This document shows, piece by piece, positions 62,172-64,000 of a stretch of 64,000 nt of DNA; position 1 is the stretch's first letter; the number at the start of each line of letters is the position of its first letter. The translations under genes were made by a program, and so were the position numbers. Origin of the DNA: Gaetbulibacter saemankumensis DSM 17032 (GTDB lineage Bacteria > Bacteroidota > Bacteroidia > Flavobacteriales > Flavobacteriaceae); assembly GCF_000425645.1 (NCBI RefSeq), contig NZ_AUDV01000005.1:248001-312000 (forward strand), in the 5' to 3' direction. A model generated the notes under the pieces. It saw only the letters and a list, made by a program, of their open reading frames with translations. It was not told where the DNA came from and ran no database searches.

Positions 62172-63537
62172 TTATTTATTAATGTATACTGTTTTTATAT
62201 TTACAAATTCGTGAATACCTTCTACAGATAATTCTCTGCCAAAACCAGATGCTTTTGTACCCCCAAAGGGCAACCTAGGATCTGACTTTACCATCTCATT
62301 AATAAAAAAAGCACCATCTGGTATTTTAGAAATAATATGCATAGCTTCTTCTGTATTCTCTGTAAATAACATTGTTCCCAATCCGAATTTGGAATTTGTT
62401 GTGAGTTTCAAAGCTTCTTCTAAATTGTTAACTTTAAGAATGGGAGCCACAGGACCAAAAGTTTCTTCTTTAAAAACAGCCATATCTTCAGTTACTTTAG
62501 CTAAAATGGTTGGTGCAAAATAGGCTTTATCTCTTTTGTTACCCATAATAACTTTAGCTCCTTTTGTGATGGCATCATTAACTTGTTTATCTAAATCCAA
62601 AGCAAGATCTACACGAGCCATCGTTGCTATTTCTGTATCTGTTTTTATTGGATTTCCAAATTTTAAATCTTTTACTCTTTTTGTGAATTTGCCTATAAAT
62701 TCGTCATAAATGCCTATAGTAACTATAAATCGCTTTGCAGCAATACAACTTTGACCAGTATTTTGCATTCTGGCATTAACCATAGTATCTAAGTATTTAT
62801 CCAAATTAGCATCATCTAGAATAATACAAGCATTATTTTCTCCAAGTTCAAGCACAGATTTTTTAAGATTTTCACCAGCTATTTTCGCAATATGTCTTCC
62901 GGCTTTTTCACTACCGGTTAATGAGACTGCTTTAATGATGTCGTCCTTTATAAGATTTTCTATTTTTTTATGATTGGTAAGTAGTGTTTGAAAGCACCCT
63001 TTTGGATAGCCAGCATCTTCAAAAATTTCCTGAATAACTAATGCACAACCACTTACATTAGAAGCATGCTTTAATAATGCTGTGTTACCAGACGTTAAGG
63101 TAGGTACTGCAAACCTAAAAACTTGCCAAAAAGGAAAGTTCCAAGGCATAATGGCTAAAATAACACTTAAGGGATCATAGCAAATAAAACTTTCTTGAGC
63201 ATCGGTTTCTATAATTTGATCAGCTAAAAAAGTTTCAGCATTTATTGCGTAAAAGTCACAAAAAAAAAATACATTTATTTATTTCGGCAATACTTTCATT
63301 GATAGGTTTTCCCATCTCTATTGTTATAAGTTCACTTAAATAATCAATACGTTCTTCTAATATGTTACTTACTTCAGATAATAATGCTATTCTTTCACTA
63401 ATCTCTTGATCTTTCCATATTTTAAACACATCATCTGCTAATTTCAGTTTAGATTCTATTTTTGTTGGAGTATCCAAATCATAAACTTTAATGACTTTCT
63501 CATTATACGGGTTTATGGATATTAGATTTTTAGTCAT
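62172..63537 (-). pseudogene. aldehyde dehydrogenase (succinate-semialdehyde type) gene split by one frameshift
   Basis: The N-terminal frame (93 codons from ATG 63537) reads ISINPYNEKVIKVYDL and ends in a run of 10 T (63269-63260 on the minus strand). With 9 T it continues CDFYAINAETF into the catalytic frame: PWNFPFWQVFRF, ELGENN (Glu), NTGQSCIAAKRF (Cys) and GRELSVEGIHEFVN. A single base in the homopolymer would restore about 455 residues. It could be a pseudogene, slipped-strand phase switch or base-calling error. Confidence 0.85.
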
Positions 63538-63722
63538 TTCATTGCGCTTTTATTTTAAGAATAAATAGTATTTGAAGCTTATAACTTAACTATATAGAAA
63601 GAAATATTAACGCAATCAAAATTAATTTTTTAGCGATAATAATTTAGGCAAAAGAGTTAATCGAAATTCATAATTAATCACATCTTTCGATTATAGGTTT
63701 AACATAAAAAATTAAATAATTT

Positions 63723-64000
63723 ATGAGTAAAAGTGAAAATACATTAATTGGAATAATTATAGGAACGGCAATTGGGGCCACGCTTGGTGTTTTATTTGCT
63801 CCTGACAAAGGAACGAATACAAGACAAAGAATTGCTGATGAAGCAATAGCCGCTAAAGATAAAATAGCTGATACCGCTCATGATTTAAAAGATAATGTTG
63901 TAAATACAGTAAGTAATAAAAAACAAACACTAGATGAAGAGGTGGAAACATTGATGTCTAATGCTAGTTACAAAGCTGAAGATGTTATTGAAATACTAGA
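63723..64000 (+). CDS. YtxH domain protein, 5' part (3' end outside window)
   Basis: 92 codons visible. NTLIGIIIGTAIGATLGVLFAPDKGTNTRQRI is the YtxH signature: one membrane helix with GxxxG spacing, then a charged helical tail (EAIAAKDKIADTAHDLKDNV). YtxH proteins are general-stress membrane proteins of unknown function. It runs off the right edge. With CsbD and AI-2E it completes the stress group. Confidence 0.9.
   Translation, partial: MSKSENTLIGIIIGTAIGATLGVLFAPDKGTNTRQRIADEAIAAKDKIADTAHDLKDNVVNTVSNKKQTLDEEVETLMSNASYKAEDVIEIL

Noticed and set aside
1-64000. CRISPR array, rRNA operon, insertion sequence or prophage
   Set aside because: No regularly spaced repeats, rRNA motifs, transposase or phage structural genes were seen anywhere in the window.

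Overview
The window is a stretch of a low-GC Bacteroidetes chromosome, most likely from a marine member of the Flavobacteriaceae. The evidence is the AT-rich composition, promoters of the TAnnTTTG type with no Shine-Dalgarno sequences, many flavobacterial protein types (CcsA/ResB fusion, DUF2911, DUF3108, DUF4290, BshB1, UbiA-type lipid prenyltransferase) and ATP-dependent PEP carboxykinase. The genus cannot be fixed from sequence alone.

Region 1-8.4 kb is a sulfur module. It holds the end of a Crp/Fnr regulator with a cysteine cluster, a TauE/SafE exporter, a persulfide dioxygenase-rhodanese fusion, and an operon of rhodanese, HMA-domain protein, thioredoxin and TPMT-type methyltransferase. 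A TsdA-like diheme thiosulfate dehydrogenase with two exported DsrE-like proteins and a universal stress protein follow. Three of these transcription units carry a GTAAC-N4-GTTAC palindrome at exactly the same distance (29.5 bp, centre to first T) from a TAnnTTTR -7 box. A fourth identical promoter drives no gene and ends about 70 nt later in a strong terminator, so it is a candidate regulated small RNA. Related TGA-N6-TCA palindromes with the same geometry precede the universal stress protein, an SLC13 permease and formate-THF ligase.

Region 8.5-34.7 kb is mainly housekeeping: DUF3108, tandem M28 peptidases, tRNA-His, bshB1, SLC13 permease, pckA, rlmF, a HAD phosphatase, the 1061-residue cytochrome c biogenesis fusion, truncated hemoglobin, the DUF2520-KdsC-UbiA-Maf cluster, MscS, CorA, and a PIG-L deacetylase-symporter-oxidoreductase-DsbA run that contains a 36-residue membrane protein.

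Region 34.8-42.5 kb looks like a light or oxidative stress cluster: TetR regulator, UbiB-like kinase, flavin reductase, SDR/DUF2867, a 72-residue protein, SDR, glutathione peroxidase, SRPBCC protein and photolyase. Two copies of an inverted repeat TTGTTTAA-N16-TTAAACAA precede its two halves. Region 42.6-52.7 kb is core metabolism and DNA maintenance: fhs, murA (with Asp in place of the catalytic Cys), DUF4290, DUF493, recQ, fmt, HU, YqgE and others.

From tRNA-Met (52.8 kb) to the right edge the content turns accessory. Three 12-bp direct repeats lie just beyond the tRNA terminator, followed by an exported endonuclease-like protein, an inverted-repeat block, a TetR-controlled operon for reactive carbonyls or electrophiles, and stress genes (CsbD, AI-2E family, YtxH) interspersed with three broken genes (a Rho-N-like protein, an ArsC-like protein, an aldehyde dehydrogenase). 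This could be a decaying integrated island, or partly reflect base-calling errors in homopolymers.
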